64,000 nucleotides of DNA from JAJRVM01 sp041752115 (GTDB lineage Bacteria; Planctomycetota; Planctomycetia; Pirellulales; Pirellulaceae), in contig JBGSHS010000168.1 of assembly GCA_041752115.1 (NCBI GenBank), positions 1 to 64,000 of the forward strand, in the 5' to 3' direction. Every line of letters begins with the position of its first letter. Positions within the stretch are counted from its first letter, which is position 1. The translations under genes and the position numbers were made by a program. Of this stretch, positions 1 to 9,024 are shown one piece after another. The notes beneath the pieces were generated by a model, which saw nothing but the letters and a program-made list of their open reading frames with translations, did no database searches and was not told where the DNA came from.

Positions 1-13
1 CGTTCGATTCTCC

Positions 14-60
14 CCGCGGTCTGCGCGACCGCGGCCACCACGGCGCGACCGCGGCTACCG
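14..60. repeat. GC-rich palindromic intergenic repeat, copy 1
   Basis: Bases 14-34 form a perfect inverted repeat CCGCGGTC-N5-GACCGCGG, followed by a degenerate partial second unit to about 60. The same core recurs at 881-901 and, with TCTAC in place of TCTGC, at 27007-27030. No gene can be supported in 1-302 apart from the leader of the lipoprotein that starts at 303. Confidence 0.7.
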
Positions 61-302
61 CGGCGCGGACGGCTCCAGCGCAGGTGATGATGATTGGTCG
101 TGCCAAGGGAAACGAATGTGACGACGGTTACCTCTACGACACAGCGCTCCAGTCGCCTTGACCCTCAATCCGGGGCGACGTACATTTCCGGGGCCGCAAC
201 CCACTCGAACGGATGGTCCGTGGCGGCGACGCGGGTCAGCTTGTGGGACCGCGGTCGATGAAAAGATATGTGCTATTGCTGGAAGTTGAAACGAGGTCAA
301 CT

Positions 303-824
303 ATGTTGCGAATCTACTGCGTGGTGATCGCGATTCTGCTGTGCTATGCGAACGTTGGCTGCAAGAAGGCAGCGCAGGAAGCCATGGAGCGTGCCATCGA
401 GACGCAGATTGCAGAAGGCGGAGGAAAGGCGAAGGTCGAACTGGGGGACGACAAGGTATCGCTTGAGCTGGAAGGTGAAGACGGTTCGAAGCAGATCATC
501 AACTATGGGGAAGGCACCAAGATACCGGACGACTTCCCCAAAGATATCCCGCTCTATCCCACGATGACCGTCAACATGGTTCAGTCCCAGGTCGAGAACG
601 CCATGTACATGATCAGTGCGACTACTCCCGACTCGCTGGATGCCGTTACCAAGCATTACGATACGAAAGTGAAACCGGAAGGCTGGAGCGAGCAGACCAG
701 TCTCAATCAAGGTGCGGAAATGACCATGCGCAGTTACGAGAAAGAAGGCCGTATGCTGCAGGTCACCCTGGTTTCGGACGGCAAGGAAACCACCATTTCT
801 CTCATCAGCTCGAAGAAGAATTGA
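303..824 (+). CDS. Small lipoprotein of unknown function
   Basis: Protein of 173 aa. The start at 303 is preferred over upstream in-frame codons because GAGG lies at 293-296, six bases upstream, and because the protein then opens with a hydrophobic signal peptide ending in a lipobox-like NVGC at residues 17-20, followed by KKAAQEA. The mature part is acidic and then carries a compact region (about 75-173) with PDDFPKDIPLYP and a C-terminal beta-rich stretch. The DDFPxDxPxYP pattern is shared with small lipoproteins of unknown role in several phyla (recalled, not searched). It probably sits on a membrane surface. No catalytic motif is visible. It stands alone between GC-rich repeats. Confidence 0.75.
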   Translation: MLRIYCVVIAILLCYANVGCKKAAQEAMERAIETQIAEGGGKAKVELGDDKVSLELEGEDGSKQIINYGEGTKIPDDFPKDIPLYPTMTVNMVQSQVENAMYMISATTPDSLDAVTKHYDTKVKPEGWSEQTSLNQGAEMTMRSYEKEGRMLQVTLVSDGKETTISLISSKKN

Positions 825-880
825 AGGACCATTCTGGCTCGCGTAGCGCATGGGAAGAGCCTATTGCGTCTTCCGTTTCC

Positions 881-946
881 CCGCGGTCTGCGCGACCGCG
901 GCCACGTCTGCGCGACCGCGGCCACGACTGCGCGACCGCGACCACG
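881..946. repeat. GC-rich palindromic repeat, copy 2, with 20-bp tandem units
   Basis: The palindrome CCGCGGTC-N5-GACCGCGG occupies 881-901. A 20-bp unit starting TCTGCGCGACCGCGG is repeated in direct tandem at 887-906, 907-926 and (two to three changes) 927-946. There are no spacers, so this is not a CRISPR. Confidence 0.8.
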
Positions 947-1027
947 ACGACGTGGGGAGTGCAGGGGAAAATCGTGTTGCCGCTCCCGCAAAGGTCTGGG
1001 ATAATCAGGCCATGGAGGTGCAGAGTG

Positions 1028-1594
1028 ATGGACGCGGTCGGACTGGTACAACGCCTGCACGAACATCGCATGTTCGTCAACCAGACGCTGCTCGACGTGG
1101 CGCAGCACCTGGCGTTCGCGCAGCTGCACGAGTCGTTCCCGATTGGGCAGGGATCTGTCTGGAAGTCGTTGCTGCATCTCTATGCCGCCGATTTCGTCTG
1201 GCTCGAGGCGTTGCTTGGGAACGACGCGCCGGTGTTGCCGGGCGACCTTCCCGACCGACTTCCGGGCAACCAGTTAGGACACAATGCGATTTCGTCGCTA
1301 GGACAGCTGGGACAAGCCTGGTCGGAACTGGACCAGCGCTGGCGCGATTACCTGAGCCAGCTCAGTGGCAAGACTTTAGACGATATCGTGTACAAGGTCA
1401 GCGTCAGTTCGGTGGCGGGATGCCGGTTGGGTACGCGCCGGGCGGATGTGTTGCTGCATGTCTGCACACACGCCGAATACACGACCGCTCAAGTCGTCAA
1501 CATGTTTCGGCACTTGGGTGTTGCACCTCTCCCCGACGTCATGCTCATTACGCTGGCTCGTCGACAGATGCGCGAGCAGCAGCATTTGGCGTAG
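1028..1594 (+). CDS. DinB-like four-helix protein
   Basis: Protein of 188 aa with the layout of the DinB/YfiT superfamily, four-helix bundles that bind a divalent metal through three histidines. Candidate ligands are H50 (in SLLHLYAADFVWLE) and H144 and H148 (in VLLHVCTHAEY), which match the family HxxxH pattern near the C-terminal helix. Many members act as thiol S-transferases or are stress induced; the substrate cannot be told here. The ATG at 1028 is chosen because GGAGG lies at 1014-1018, nine bases upstream; a longer reading frame from 821 runs through the GC-rich repeat and is unlikely to be translated. Confidence 0.85.
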   Translation: MDAVGLVQRLHEHRMFVNQTLLDVAQHLAFAQLHESFPIGQGSVWKSLLHLYAADFVWLEALLGNDAPVLPGDLPDRLPGNQLGHNAISSLGQLGQAWSELDQRWRDYLSQLSGKTLDDIVYKVSVSSVAGCRLGTRRADVLLHVCTHAEYTTAQVVNMFRHLGVAPLPDVMLITLARRQMREQQHLA

Positions 1595-1603
1595 CTTCCG
1601 CTC

Positions 1604-1664
1604 CTTCGTCATTGGGTAGTTCGTCATTCGTCATTCCATGCAGGTGTAGCCGAATCGCGCACGC
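1604..1664. repeat. TTCGTCATT-type intergenic repeat, copy 1
   Basis: Short direct repeats of TTCGTCATT are followed by CCATGCAGGTGTAGCCGAATC. A near copy lies at 27430-27482 and an inverted copy of the first part at 27293-27330. The similarity runs a few bases into the 3' end of the convergent glycoside hydrolase-like gene at 1665. Confidence 0.6.
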
Positions 1665-4400
1665 TCATTGAGCTGACGGTGATTCCACCTGCCAGGAGAA
1701 ATCTTCCGGTCGGTTGGCACGCAGGTAGACGGGCGTGGAAGTGACGTGCAAATCGCCGCCCGGAAGTTCGCCGCCCATCATATCCAGGGCGGTCACGCCA
1801 GACTGCAGCCGCCATGGTACTGGCTGGTCACCGGCTGTCCAGACGATAGCAACGAATTCGTGTTCTGTTTCGAACACATACCGGCGAAGTCCTTGCGGCG
1901 ATGAAGGGAGATCGACTGGTCTGGGATGCGGCCCCAGCAGTCTGGCCAGTACGTTCTGGGCGGCGAACATCTTGCTTGGGGCACCGCCATATTCGAAAAA
2001 GATCCCGCCCCCGGAACTGCTGTTGAAGGGACCACACGTTCCTGCATGGTAGAAGATCTTGTCGATGCCATGACTGAGGAAAACGGCGGCAGACTTCACG
2101 AGCGCCTCGGATGCTGCCAGTTCGCTGCCCCAGTTTGCACGACTCATGGCCGAATCCCCGATCTGTCCGGGAGTCTTATAGGGATCGTCGTCCGCGTAGC
2201 AGCCGAATTCGGTCAACCAGATCGGTTTCGACTCGCCGCGAGAACGGAGGGCCTGCAGGGTAATGTCGAGATCGGCTTCGTACGTTTCAGGCGGCGCCGT
2301 GATCGGATAGAGATGGATATCCATGGCGTCACACCACTCGAGGCCCCCGGCTGCAACGAAATCCTTCACCCAGTGACTGTCGACCCAGCAACCGATTCCG
2401 CCGATCACTCGCGTTTGCGGGGATGTAGCCTTGATCGCCGCATGAGCGTCGCGGAGCACCTGCAGGTAGTCTTCGAGGCCATAGCCGAACGTGGCCGGCA
2501 CCGCATACGTGGTATACAACGGCTCGTTCATGATCTCAATCCAGTCCGTCCGATCCCGGTAACGTTCGGTCGTCTTGGCCACATACTGGCGGAACAGGTC
2601 CGGATCGGTGGCGGGGCAGGCCGCGACGGATCGGTTGAGTACGTACGGATCGCTTCCCACCTGGCGTTCAATCTGCTCACGATCCGCCGCACTGCACCAG
2701 TTCGCCGACGGAAAGGGGAGCAGAAGCAGCAGGTTCAGCTCCCGCTGCACGACGCGGTTGATCTGTGGGTCGACGCGCGAGAAGTCCCACTCGCCCCGTT
2801 CGGGCTCGACCGTGTTCCATTTCGCGGACCAGTCGCGCATCCAGGTCAGTCCCGCATGTCGGCTCAAATCAAGCAGGAAATCCCAGGGATATGCGTGGTT
2901 CATGCCAAACGGCGAATCGTTGTGGGCGTACGGCGTCAGCAGAGCACATCGGAGTGATTGCGAGAACGGCGCAAGGTGATTGGCGGGAGTCCAGGCCACA
3001 CGATAGAATCCCGGTCGCCCGGCCAGGAGTCGTGGGAAAGTGGCAACTTGCCCGGAATGGGGTGAGACTTCGACGGACACATCGAGGGACAGTGCCTCAC
3101 GATCAAAGAAGTCAACGGCTGTGAGCCGACCGATGAAGGGTCGAGCGACGTCGGTGTTGTTGTACAGATGCAGATCGATGGAGAGGCCTTCATCAGGTGC
3201 ACTGAAGATGTTGCCGACGGCCGAGCTGCTGATGGTGCTTTCCCACGGCGCGCGGGTGGTGTACGCCGTGGCTTTCTCACCTGGCTCCAACTGGGCAGCA
3301 TCGAGCCAGAGGGTTGCTCGGGATAGCTCCGACTCGGACAGATCGATCCCGGCACCGATCCAGATGAAGTCACTCCGCGGCCGAAAAGAGAACTCATAGC
3401 GAGTCCACTGCTGGTCGACCACGATCGTCTTGACGTTGCTTCCTCGCTGGGCATGGTGGACCAACAGCAGGGCCGGCGTCTGGGGGTGGTCCGATTTGAG
3501 GTAACACGAGAATACGTAGGAGTGACCGACCTGGACGGGTATCCAGCCTTCATTGGCACAGACCACGGTCAGCACCGGTTCCACAATCGGCTCATAATAA
3601 TCCCAGTGAAATACGGGGGCCTGTGATTTGTCGACATCGATGCGCAGGCTCTGCGCCGCGTGCTGTGCCGTCGAGCGGTCGACAGCTCCCCACTGCTGGT
3701 TGATGTTGCCCGCCCAGGTGGAGATCCGGGGAGAGTAGCTTCCCCACTGCGCGGCGCCGCACTCGAAGCTGCTATTGGGGATCAGATTGACACTCGCAGC
3801 TGGAGCAATGGCCGGATGAAATCGCTCCACCAGATCGACTTCCTGGAGCATGATCTCATCAAACCACATGGTGCCGGTGCCGCTGTACCAGAACTGGAGA
3901 CGACTCGTTTGAGCGGGCACGTTGTCGGAAGCCTGGCAGTACAGCTCCACCTGACGCCAGGTCGCGCCGGCCACGAACTGCCCTTCCACTCCGGACGCGC
4001 CCCAGGGACGCGTGTTGGAAACCGCGACACTTCCCACCGGTTTGGTCAGGCCGTCTCCTTTGATCCAGAAGCTGAGCCGGTACCATTTGCCGCGTTGGAT
4101 ACCGACGGTTCCCAGTTGGCACATCATGACATGGGCGTCAGGCGTCCCGCCGACAAACTGGGTGCAGGTCAGCTTGGCGCTGTGATCTCCCGCGTGACCT
4201 GTATCGAGCGTGAGTGACTGATCTATGTCACCGCGACCAGACGTCTGCCAGTCGAGCGGCGTGGCTCGCTGGTCGGCTGGTTGTTCGAAGTCTCCATTAC
4301 GCACCAGATTCGGTCCGGGTTCCGCAGCGGCTGTCGCTGGCAGCATCCAGGCGGCCCAGATCGAGAGCATCAGGGCCAGGGAGCAGAATGTGTGGAACAT
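1665..4400 (-). CDS. Exported clan GH-A glycoside hydrolase-like protein with two carbohydrate-binding-like domains
   Basis: Protein of 911 aa counted from the ATG at 4400, where a signal peptide begins (residues 1-26, ending PATAAAEP). Two beta-sandwich domains of CBM4/16-like type follow: residues 30-190, opening NLVRNGDFEQP, and 204-375, opening NLIPNSSFECG. A linker sandwich covers about 395-490. A TIM barrel starts near 498 (FGMNHAYPWDFLLDL). IEIMNEP places the acid/base at E626 and WLTEFG the nucleophile at E731, the clan GH-A arrangement seen for example in GH39-like enzymes. The substrate is unknown; the protein is probably secreted or periplasmic. A longer frame to 4859 overlaps the DUF4416 gene and is rejected. 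It is the last gene of the minus-strand run that begins with PPK2, 20 bases after DUF4416. Confidence 0.88.
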   Translation of the reverse strand: MFHTFCSLALMLSIWAAWMLPATAAAEPGPNLVRNGDFEQPADQRATPLDWQTSGRGDIDQSLTLDTGHAGDHSAKLTCTQFVGGTPDAHVMMCQLGTVGIQRGKWYRLSFWIKGDGLTKPVGSVAVSNTRPWGASGVEGQFVAGATWRQVELYCQASDNVPAQTSRLQFWYSGTGTMWFDEIMLQEVDLVERFHPAIAPAASVNLIPNSSFECGAAQWGSYSPRISTWAGNINQQWGAVDRSTAQHAAQSLRIDVDKSQAPVFHWDYYEPIVEPVLTVVCANEGWIPVQVGHSYVFSCYLKSDHPQTPALLLVHHAQRGSNVKTIVVDQQWTRYEFSFRPRSDFIWIGAGIDLSESELSRATLWLDAAQLEPGEKATAYTTRAPWESTISSSAVGNIFSAPDEGLSIDLHLYNNTDVARPFIGRLTAVDFFDREALSLDVSVEVSPHSGQVATFPRLLAGRPGFYRVAWTPANHLAPFSQSLRCALLTPYAHNDSPFGMNHAYPWDFLLDLSRHAGLTWMRDWSAKWNTVEPERGEWDFSRVDPQINRVVQRELNLLLLLPFPSANWCSAADREQIERQVGSDPYVLNRSVAACPATDPDLFRQYVAKTTERYRDRTDWIEIMNEPLYTTYAVPATFGYGLEDYLQVLRDAHAAIKATSPQTRVIGGIGCWVDSHWVKDFVAAGGLEWCDAMDIHLYPITAPPETYEADLDITLQALRSRGESKPIWLTEFGCYADDDPYKTPGQIGDSAMSRANWGSELAASEALVKSAAVFLSHGIDKIFYHAGTCGPFNSSSGGGIFFEYGGAPSKMFAAQNVLARLLGPHPRPVDLPSSPQGLRRYVFETEHEFVAIVWTAGDQPVPWRLQSGVTALDMMGGELPGGDLHVTSTPVYLRANRPEDFSWQVESPSAQ

Positions 4401-4420
4401 GGAGGATTGCCTCAGGTCAT

Positions 4421-4987
4421 TTAAACGCGAGTCCAGCCTTCTTTTCGCTGCCGCAGGTAGATCGCTCGCATGTGCGTCAGTTCCTGGTCGTAGCGGCCGT
4501 CGCGGAAGTCGGGAAACGTCCACTCGAACGGCTGGTACCTCCCGTCGCGATAGCGTCCGACCAGGTCGGCATAGATGCCGTCGCCCAGGTGGATCTTCTG
4601 GCCGGCGTACTTGACGCTTCCCAGCACTACTTTGTTGTGGTCCAGGTATCCGACGTCCAGGTTCACCTGACGATGGCCAGCAATCGCCAGTTGATCTTCC
4701 AGCTGATTGGTTGCCAGTTTGGCTTGACGCAAGGTCTCGGGAGCCACTAACCGCTCGAAGCTGATCAGCCGACGCAGCAGATGACATCCCATCTCCGCAT
4801 CGTAGTAGTCGGTCATATCGAAGAGATGATCCGGACCACCATAGTCGAGTGGTCCCCACAGCAGCTGCAGTCGCTGCCGGGCCTCGTCCAGCGACTCGGA
4901 CGTGCCGTACAAAATGGCGACGAACAGCTTGACACGTTCAACGGGACTGGTCGGGGCCAAAGCGATCACCTCCACGGCGCAGGACAT
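4421..4987 (-). CDS. DUF4416 family protein
   Basis: Protein of 188 aa that fits DUF4416 over its whole length: SPVERVKLFVAILYG near the N-terminus, LFDMTDYYDAEMG and the central NLDVGYLDHNKVVLGSVK. The function of the family is not established to my knowledge. No signal peptide is present, so it is presumably cytoplasmic. Its first 50 bases overlap the end of the acetyltransferase-like gene in another frame, which implies translational coupling, and it ends 20 bases before the glycoside hydrolase start. Confidence 0.88.
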   Translation of the reverse strand: MSCAVEVIALAPTSPVERVKLFVAILYGTSESLDEARQRLQLLWGPLDYGGPDHLFDMTDYYDAEMGCHLLRRLISFERLVAPETLRQAKLATNQLEDQLAIAGHRQVNLDVGYLDHNKVVLGSVKYAGQKIHLGDGIYADLVGRYRDGRYQPFEWTFPDFRDGRYDQELTHMRAIYLRQRKEGWTRV

Positions 4988-5825
4988 CCAGAGCCCGCCG
5001 AATAATATCGGGATGGATCCGGAACTCTTGAGCTACGCGTCGTACGAGCAGTGTTTCAGGAATCTCTTCACGCTCCACCGCGGTTTGAGTGCGTTTCTGC
5101 AGGTGGCCCGCTCGCAGGTACAGTTGTTGATCATCCGTGACTTTCGTCAGCAGCGGATAGTGCATCATATCCCAATCGAATGACGCGTCCCAGGCGCGGC
5201 GGAACTGAGCGGCATCCACCGGTGAGGTCTTGAACGTGAGGCGATGCCGCCGGCTTCCCTGCTGGATCGTGTGCAGTTCCAGGCGATCGGATCCACTGGG
5301 GATCAGCTGCAACTGATTGAATCGAGTGGTGATCACGCGGCCGGCCGAGTTCTGCGGGTGCGAAAGACCGACCTCCAGTGGCAGGGGATCCACCAGCAGG
5401 TAGCCGGGGTCGAGCAGATGGGGGAGTCCGTCGAGCCAGACGATCAGTGCGCAGTGCGTGTCGGCTCCGTACCGTCGGTCGGCCAAAATGGGTTCGGCTT
5501 CCAGTCCGAGCGAGCGAACCAGATGCAGGAGCGTGGCGGTGAGCGAAAAGCAGGTTCCTCCTGCCCCCCATTGCTGGAAGTCGTGCAGAACTTCGGCCGG
5601 TCCTCGCCGGGCGGCCGGTACCGAATCGCTCTGTGCACCTTTGATGATCTTCGTCAGGTTTTCGTACGGAAGCTGCGAGAACGCGCGCGCCAACAGCCCC
5701 AACTGCTGCCGCGGATCACCTTCCGACGACAGTCCGCACAGACTGCGAAATCGAACCAGGAGTTCTCGATCTTCCGGATGTCTCAGCGGATCCATCAGCA
5801 CGTCGCCATCTTCGTCGGCAGGCAC
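4938..5825 (-). CDS. Arylamine N-acetyltransferase-like protein
   Basis: Protein of 295 aa with the NAT cysteine-protease-like triad in order: Cys92 (GAGGTCFS), His124 (ADTHCAL) and Asp139 (HLLDPGY), preceded by FSQLPYENLTKI, the usual NAT opening. The family moves acetyl groups from acetyl-CoA to arylamines and hydrazines, but bacterial relatives often have other acyl substrates. The start is uncertain: GTG at 5825, three bases after the PPK2 stop, or ATG at 5795; neither has a strong ribosome site. Its end overlaps DUF4416 by 50 bases. The C-terminal 80 residues, after the triad, are less typical of NAT. Confidence 0.85.
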   Translation of the reverse strand: MPADEDGDVLMDPLRHPEDRELLVRFRSLCGLSSEGDPRQQLGLLARAFSQLPYENLTKIIKGAQSDSVPAARRGPAEVLHDFQQWGAGGTCFSLTATLLHLVRSLGLEAEPILADRRYGADTHCALIVWLDGLPHLLDPGYLLVDPLPLEVGLSHPQNSAGRVITTRFNQLQLIPSGSDRLELHTIQQGSRRHRLTFKTSPVDAAQFRRAWDASFDWDMMHYPLLTKVTDDQQLYLRAGHLQKRTQTAVEREEIPETLLVRRVAQEFRIHPDIIRRALDVLRRGGDRFGPDQSR

Positions 5826-5827
5826 GA

Positions 5828-6748
5828 TCAGTAGATCTGCGGAACAATGTTCTGGTCTTGTATCGGGGGGCGAATGTAACTGTTTTCGATCTTACGTGGC
5901 GGCAGTTCGAAGGGGGCCGGTGTAAGGTCCTGGTAATCGAACTGGCCCAGCAGATGGCTGATGCAGTTGAGCCGCGCCGATTTCTTCGAATCCGAGGGAA
6001 CGACAAACCACGGGGCTTGCTTGATGTCGGTGATCGCGAACATGTCGTCCTTGGCTTTCGAATACTCGATCCATCGCTCACGCGATTCGAGATCCATCGG
6101 GCTCAGCTTCCAGCGCTTCGTCGGATCCTGGATGCGACGCTGAAACCGCCGCTCCTGCTCGTCGTTACTCACCGAAAACCAGTATTTGATGAGTCGAATA
6201 TCGGCGCGGACCAGCATGCGCTCGAATTCGGGACACGACCGGAGGAACTCCTCATACTGCTCCGGCGTGCAGTACCCCATGACCCATTCCACTCCGGCGC
6301 GGTTGTACCAGCTGCGGTCGAAGATCACGATTTCACCGGCGGCCGGCAAGTGCGCCACGTAACGCTGGAAATACCACTGTGTCTGTTCACGCTCTGTGGG
6401 GGCCGGCAACGCGACCACACGACACACGCGAGGATTCAAGCACTCCGTAATGCGCTTGATGGTCCCCCCCTTACCGGCGGCGTCGCGCCCTTCGAACACA
6501 ATCACCACTTTCAGCTTTTCGTGCACCACCCAGTGCTGCAGCTTCACCAGCTCGACCTGCAAGTGAGCGAGCATCCGCTCATATTCTCGTCGGCTGATCG
6601 TCTTGCTCGGGACCTTCTGATCGGAAGTTCCCAGCGGAGCGATCGCCCCGTCGTCAACTGCGGTTGCTGACGACTCCGTGTCCGCGCTTGTCTGGTCGGC
6701 CTTCTTCTCGTCCCGCTTCTCTTTGGAGTTCTTCTCTTTCTTCGACAT
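5828..6748 (-). CDS. ppk2: Polyphosphate kinase 2 (PPK2)
   Basis: Protein of 306 aa. PPK2 enzymes transfer phosphate between polyphosphate and nucleotides. Visible motifs are Walker A FEGRDAAGKGGTIKR (about residues 85-99), the lid-region Arg-rich stretch after it, and Walker B VIFDRSWYNR (141-150), followed by GVEWVMGYC, all characteristic of PPK2. Residues 1-50 are a charged, probably disordered tail (KKEKNSKEKRDEKK). ATG at 6748 is chosen over an in-frame codon at 6766 because GGAGAG lies eight bases upstream at 6757-6762. It is the first gene of the run with the acetyltransferase-like, DUF4416 and GH-A genes. Class I is likely from the single-domain length, but direction of catalysis cannot be read. 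Confidence 0.95.
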   Translation of the reverse strand: MSKKEKNSKEKRDEKKADQTSADTESSATAVDDGAIAPLGTSDQKVPSKTISRREYERMLAHLQVELVKLQHWVVHEKLKVVIVFEGRDAAGKGGTIKRITECLNPRVCRVVALPAPTEREQTQWYFQRYVAHLPAAGEIVIFDRSWYNRAGVEWVMGYCTPEQYEEFLRSCPEFERMLVRADIRLIKYWFSVSNDEQERRFQRRIQDPTKRWKLSPMDLESRERWIEYSKAKDDMFAITDIKQAPWFVVPSDSKKSARLNCISHLLGQFDYQDLTPAPFELPPRKIENSYIRPPIQDQNIVPQIY

Positions 6749-7162
6749 GACCGAGACTCTCCTCATCTATGGTCTGCCTGCCGAACTGGGGTCTGCCTGC
6801 CGCAGTGGGGCCGCTTCCAGCGTATCCGACTTCCGTCATTCTCCTCGAATCGTCCCGAGGCTACCAGCCCTCGCGTAACCGGGAGAACCGACAATCCTCT
6901 GGGGGCACAAGGGAAAGGCCCGGCCGGGCCTTGTCCCCCATTCCCTGCTCGGGCTCCTGCTCGCAGTGCCCCGGCCACTACATCCGTCCCATTCTGCAGC
7001 TGCGGTTTCGTAGATTGCGGCTCAACGGGGTGCTGTCCCCATTGCTGTCGCCTTCGAGTTCGAGTACCACTAGCGCACACAACACGACAAACAACCTGCA
7101 TCGTCCAGCGTTTCACGAGGATCGACCAATGGATGCCGTCGGTTACTCAGGCGTCTGATTCG

Positions 7163-7303
7163 CAGGATGGCGAACAAGGAATGTCCGATTCCCAAGTGGA
7201 AGAACCACGTCGCGCAGTCTTCCGCATTTGCTCGACTTCCGCACAAGCTATGCCTTGTCTTCCTTTTTCACTCTGCAGTTCCTTGTTCGATATTCTGCAG
7301 TTC
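7163..7303. repeat. Degenerate hairpin repeat of the CCTTGTTCGAT type, copy 1
   Basis: The gap 6749-7411 holds no supportable gene. Inside it, CGAACAAGGAA at 7171-7181 pairs with TTCCTTGTTCG at 7279-7289, and the second arm continues ATATTCTGCAGTTC. The second arm matches 32681-32706 almost base for base, and the reverse complement of the first arm, including GGTTCTTCCACTT, matches 32655-32690. A shorter direct repeat, GGTCTGCCTGCCG, occurs twice near 6773-6808. Confidence 0.55.
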
Positions 7304-7411
7304 TCAATCGGATTCTCACTTCGAACTCGCGTGTTTGCGATTTCTCATTGCAGTCCGGTCCAGTAATCCCCATCTCAACAGATGTCGTGTTCCAACACGT
7401 GGCGGAGTGTT

Positions 7412-8896
7412 CTACTTCTGCTCGTATTCCGGGCTCATCGGTGCTCCACCCAGGTAGGGATAATCATCAAACAGGACTTCGTCGCCAGTTGCCCGAGGAT
7501 CGCCGCTTTCTTTCAGCAGCTGAGTCAGTTGCGTCGACAGTTGTTGACGCGTGGCAGCATAGGCCGAGTCGTCAATCACATTGTGAAGCTGATCGGGGTC
7601 CTTGCGCAGGTCGTAAAGTTCCTCGGCACCTCGTTTAGCAAACGCCAGGTCATAGAGCCGGCGGTGCTCCGCATCCTGGTCCTGATGATCGACCATGTAG
7701 GTCTTGGTAGGACCGTTGTCGCAATCACCGAGCCACGCACCCTCAAACGCGGCGCGCTGCCAATGGATAGTTCCCGCAGGCCAGCGGTCGGGTGTGAAAT
7801 TGCGGACATACAGATACTCTCGGGTCCGTAGCGCTCGGCAAGGGTACCCTCCCATGTCGGGTGCTTCCTGAGCAGGACAATGTCGTTCCTTGCCGGTCAG
7901 GGTGAAACTGCGAGCAGAATCGACTTGTCCCTCACGATCGCTGGTCAGGATTCCCATCAGGCTGCGGCCCGACATGTCGGCCGGGATGTCGACCCCTGCC
8001 GCTTCCAGAAACGTCGGGGCGAAATCGGTGAAGCTGACGAAGTCATCGATGACGCGTCCCCCTTTCACGCGCGCTCCCCAACGGATTGCCAAAGGCATGC
8101 GAGTACCCGAGTCGTAGAGATTCGCTTTGCAACGGGGAAACGGCATGCCATTGTCGCTGGTCATCACCACCAGAGTGTTTTCGAGCTCGCCAGCTTCACG
8201 CAGCTGTTCAATAGCGTTCCCTACCAGCGTGTCGAAACGCTGGACTTCAAAGTAGTAGTCTGCCATATCACTGCGCACGGCCGGTACGTTCGGCAGACAG
8301 GCACTGGGCGTGATGGCATCGACGTTGATACCGGAAGACATACCACTGTTGAGCTCATACGGACGGTGCGGATCAAGTCCACCAAGCCAGAAGCAGAAAG
8401 GCTTGCTGCTCTTGCGCTGCGCGAGGAACGCTTGAAAGCTGGGAAACGGCTTGCCCGCAAGTTCCCGCTGTCGCGTCTGGGGACGACCAGGTCCCCATCC
8501 CTTGCCCGTTACACCCACTTCATAGCCAGCCTGCTGCAGCAGTTCGGGATAGGTGGCCAACTCATCGGGAAACACGCACCAGAGGTTTGCACCGGCTTGA
8601 AGTCGCCAGTGCCATTGGCCTGTCAGGATTGCGCCACGCGAGGGGGTACAGGAGGGAGACGAGACAAACGCATGAGTCAGGAGCACGCCTTCGCGCGCCA
8701 ATGCATCAAATGTCGGTGTCTGGACGACCCTGTCCCCATACGCTCCGGCATGGGCCCAGCTCCAGTCGTCTGCAATCGCGAAGAGAATATGCGGGCGCTG
8801 TTGGGCCGCGAGGTGCGTCGACGTGGCCGCGACGTTCGCCACGCTTAAGGCCAGGCACAAACCGGCCTTCAGGAACCATCGACTGGCACGACACAT
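7412..8896 (-). CDS. Exported sulfatase (arylsulfatase family)
   Basis: Protein of 494 aa with a signal peptide (1-31, ending THLAAQQ). The sulfatase signature CTPSRGAILTG starts at Cys83, the residue converted to formylglycine, and metal ligands are D43-D44 in FAIADDWSW plus TSDNGMPF further on. It should hydrolyse sulfate esters, probably on polysaccharides, in the periplasm or outside. The start at 8896 has GGGAGG eight bases upstream. Length is normal for the family. A Cys-type site requires a formylglycine-generating enzyme or anaerobic maturase; none lies in this window. Sulfatases of this type are abundant in marine Planctomycetota (family knowledge). Confidence 0.96.
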   Translation of the reverse strand: MCRASRWFLKAGLCLALSVANVAATSTHLAAQQRPHILFAIADDWSWAHAGAYGDRVVQTPTFDALAREGVLLTHAFVSSPSCTPSRGAILTGQWHWRLQAGANLWCVFPDELATYPELLQQAGYEVGVTGKGWGPGRPQTRQRELAGKPFPSFQAFLAQRKSSKPFCFWLGGLDPHRPYELNSGMSSGINVDAITPSACLPNVPAVRSDMADYYFEVQRFDTLVGNAIEQLREAGELENTLVVMTSDNGMPFPRCKANLYDSGTRMPLAIRWGARVKGGRVIDDFVSFTDFAPTFLEAAGVDIPADMSGRSLMGILTSDREGQVDSARSFTLTGKERHCPAQEAPDMGGYPCRALRTREYLYVRNFTPDRWPAGTIHWQRAAFEGAWLGDCDNGPTKTYMVDHQDQDAEHRRLYDLAFAKRGAEELYDLRKDPDQLHNVIDDSAYAATRQQLSTQLTQLLKESGDPRATGDEVLFDDYPYLGGAPMSPEYEQK

Positions 8897-9024
8897 GGTT
8901 CAATCCTCCCCTGGGGAACACGGCAGGGACGCCAGCGTTTGGCACGGCAGGGGTGTTTGAACAGGTTTCTGTCAAGCCGCCCTGTGGTGCGCTGCCACGC
9001 AATGTCTTGTTCGATCCGTCTGGC

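Noticed and set aside
887..946. Three 20-bp repeats resembling a short CRISPR
   Set aside because: Units are directly adjacent with no spacers and belong to a dispersed palindromic repeat.
4401..4859. N-terminal extension of the GH-A protein
   Set aside because: The extension overlaps the DUF4416 gene in another frame; the signal peptide starts at 4400.
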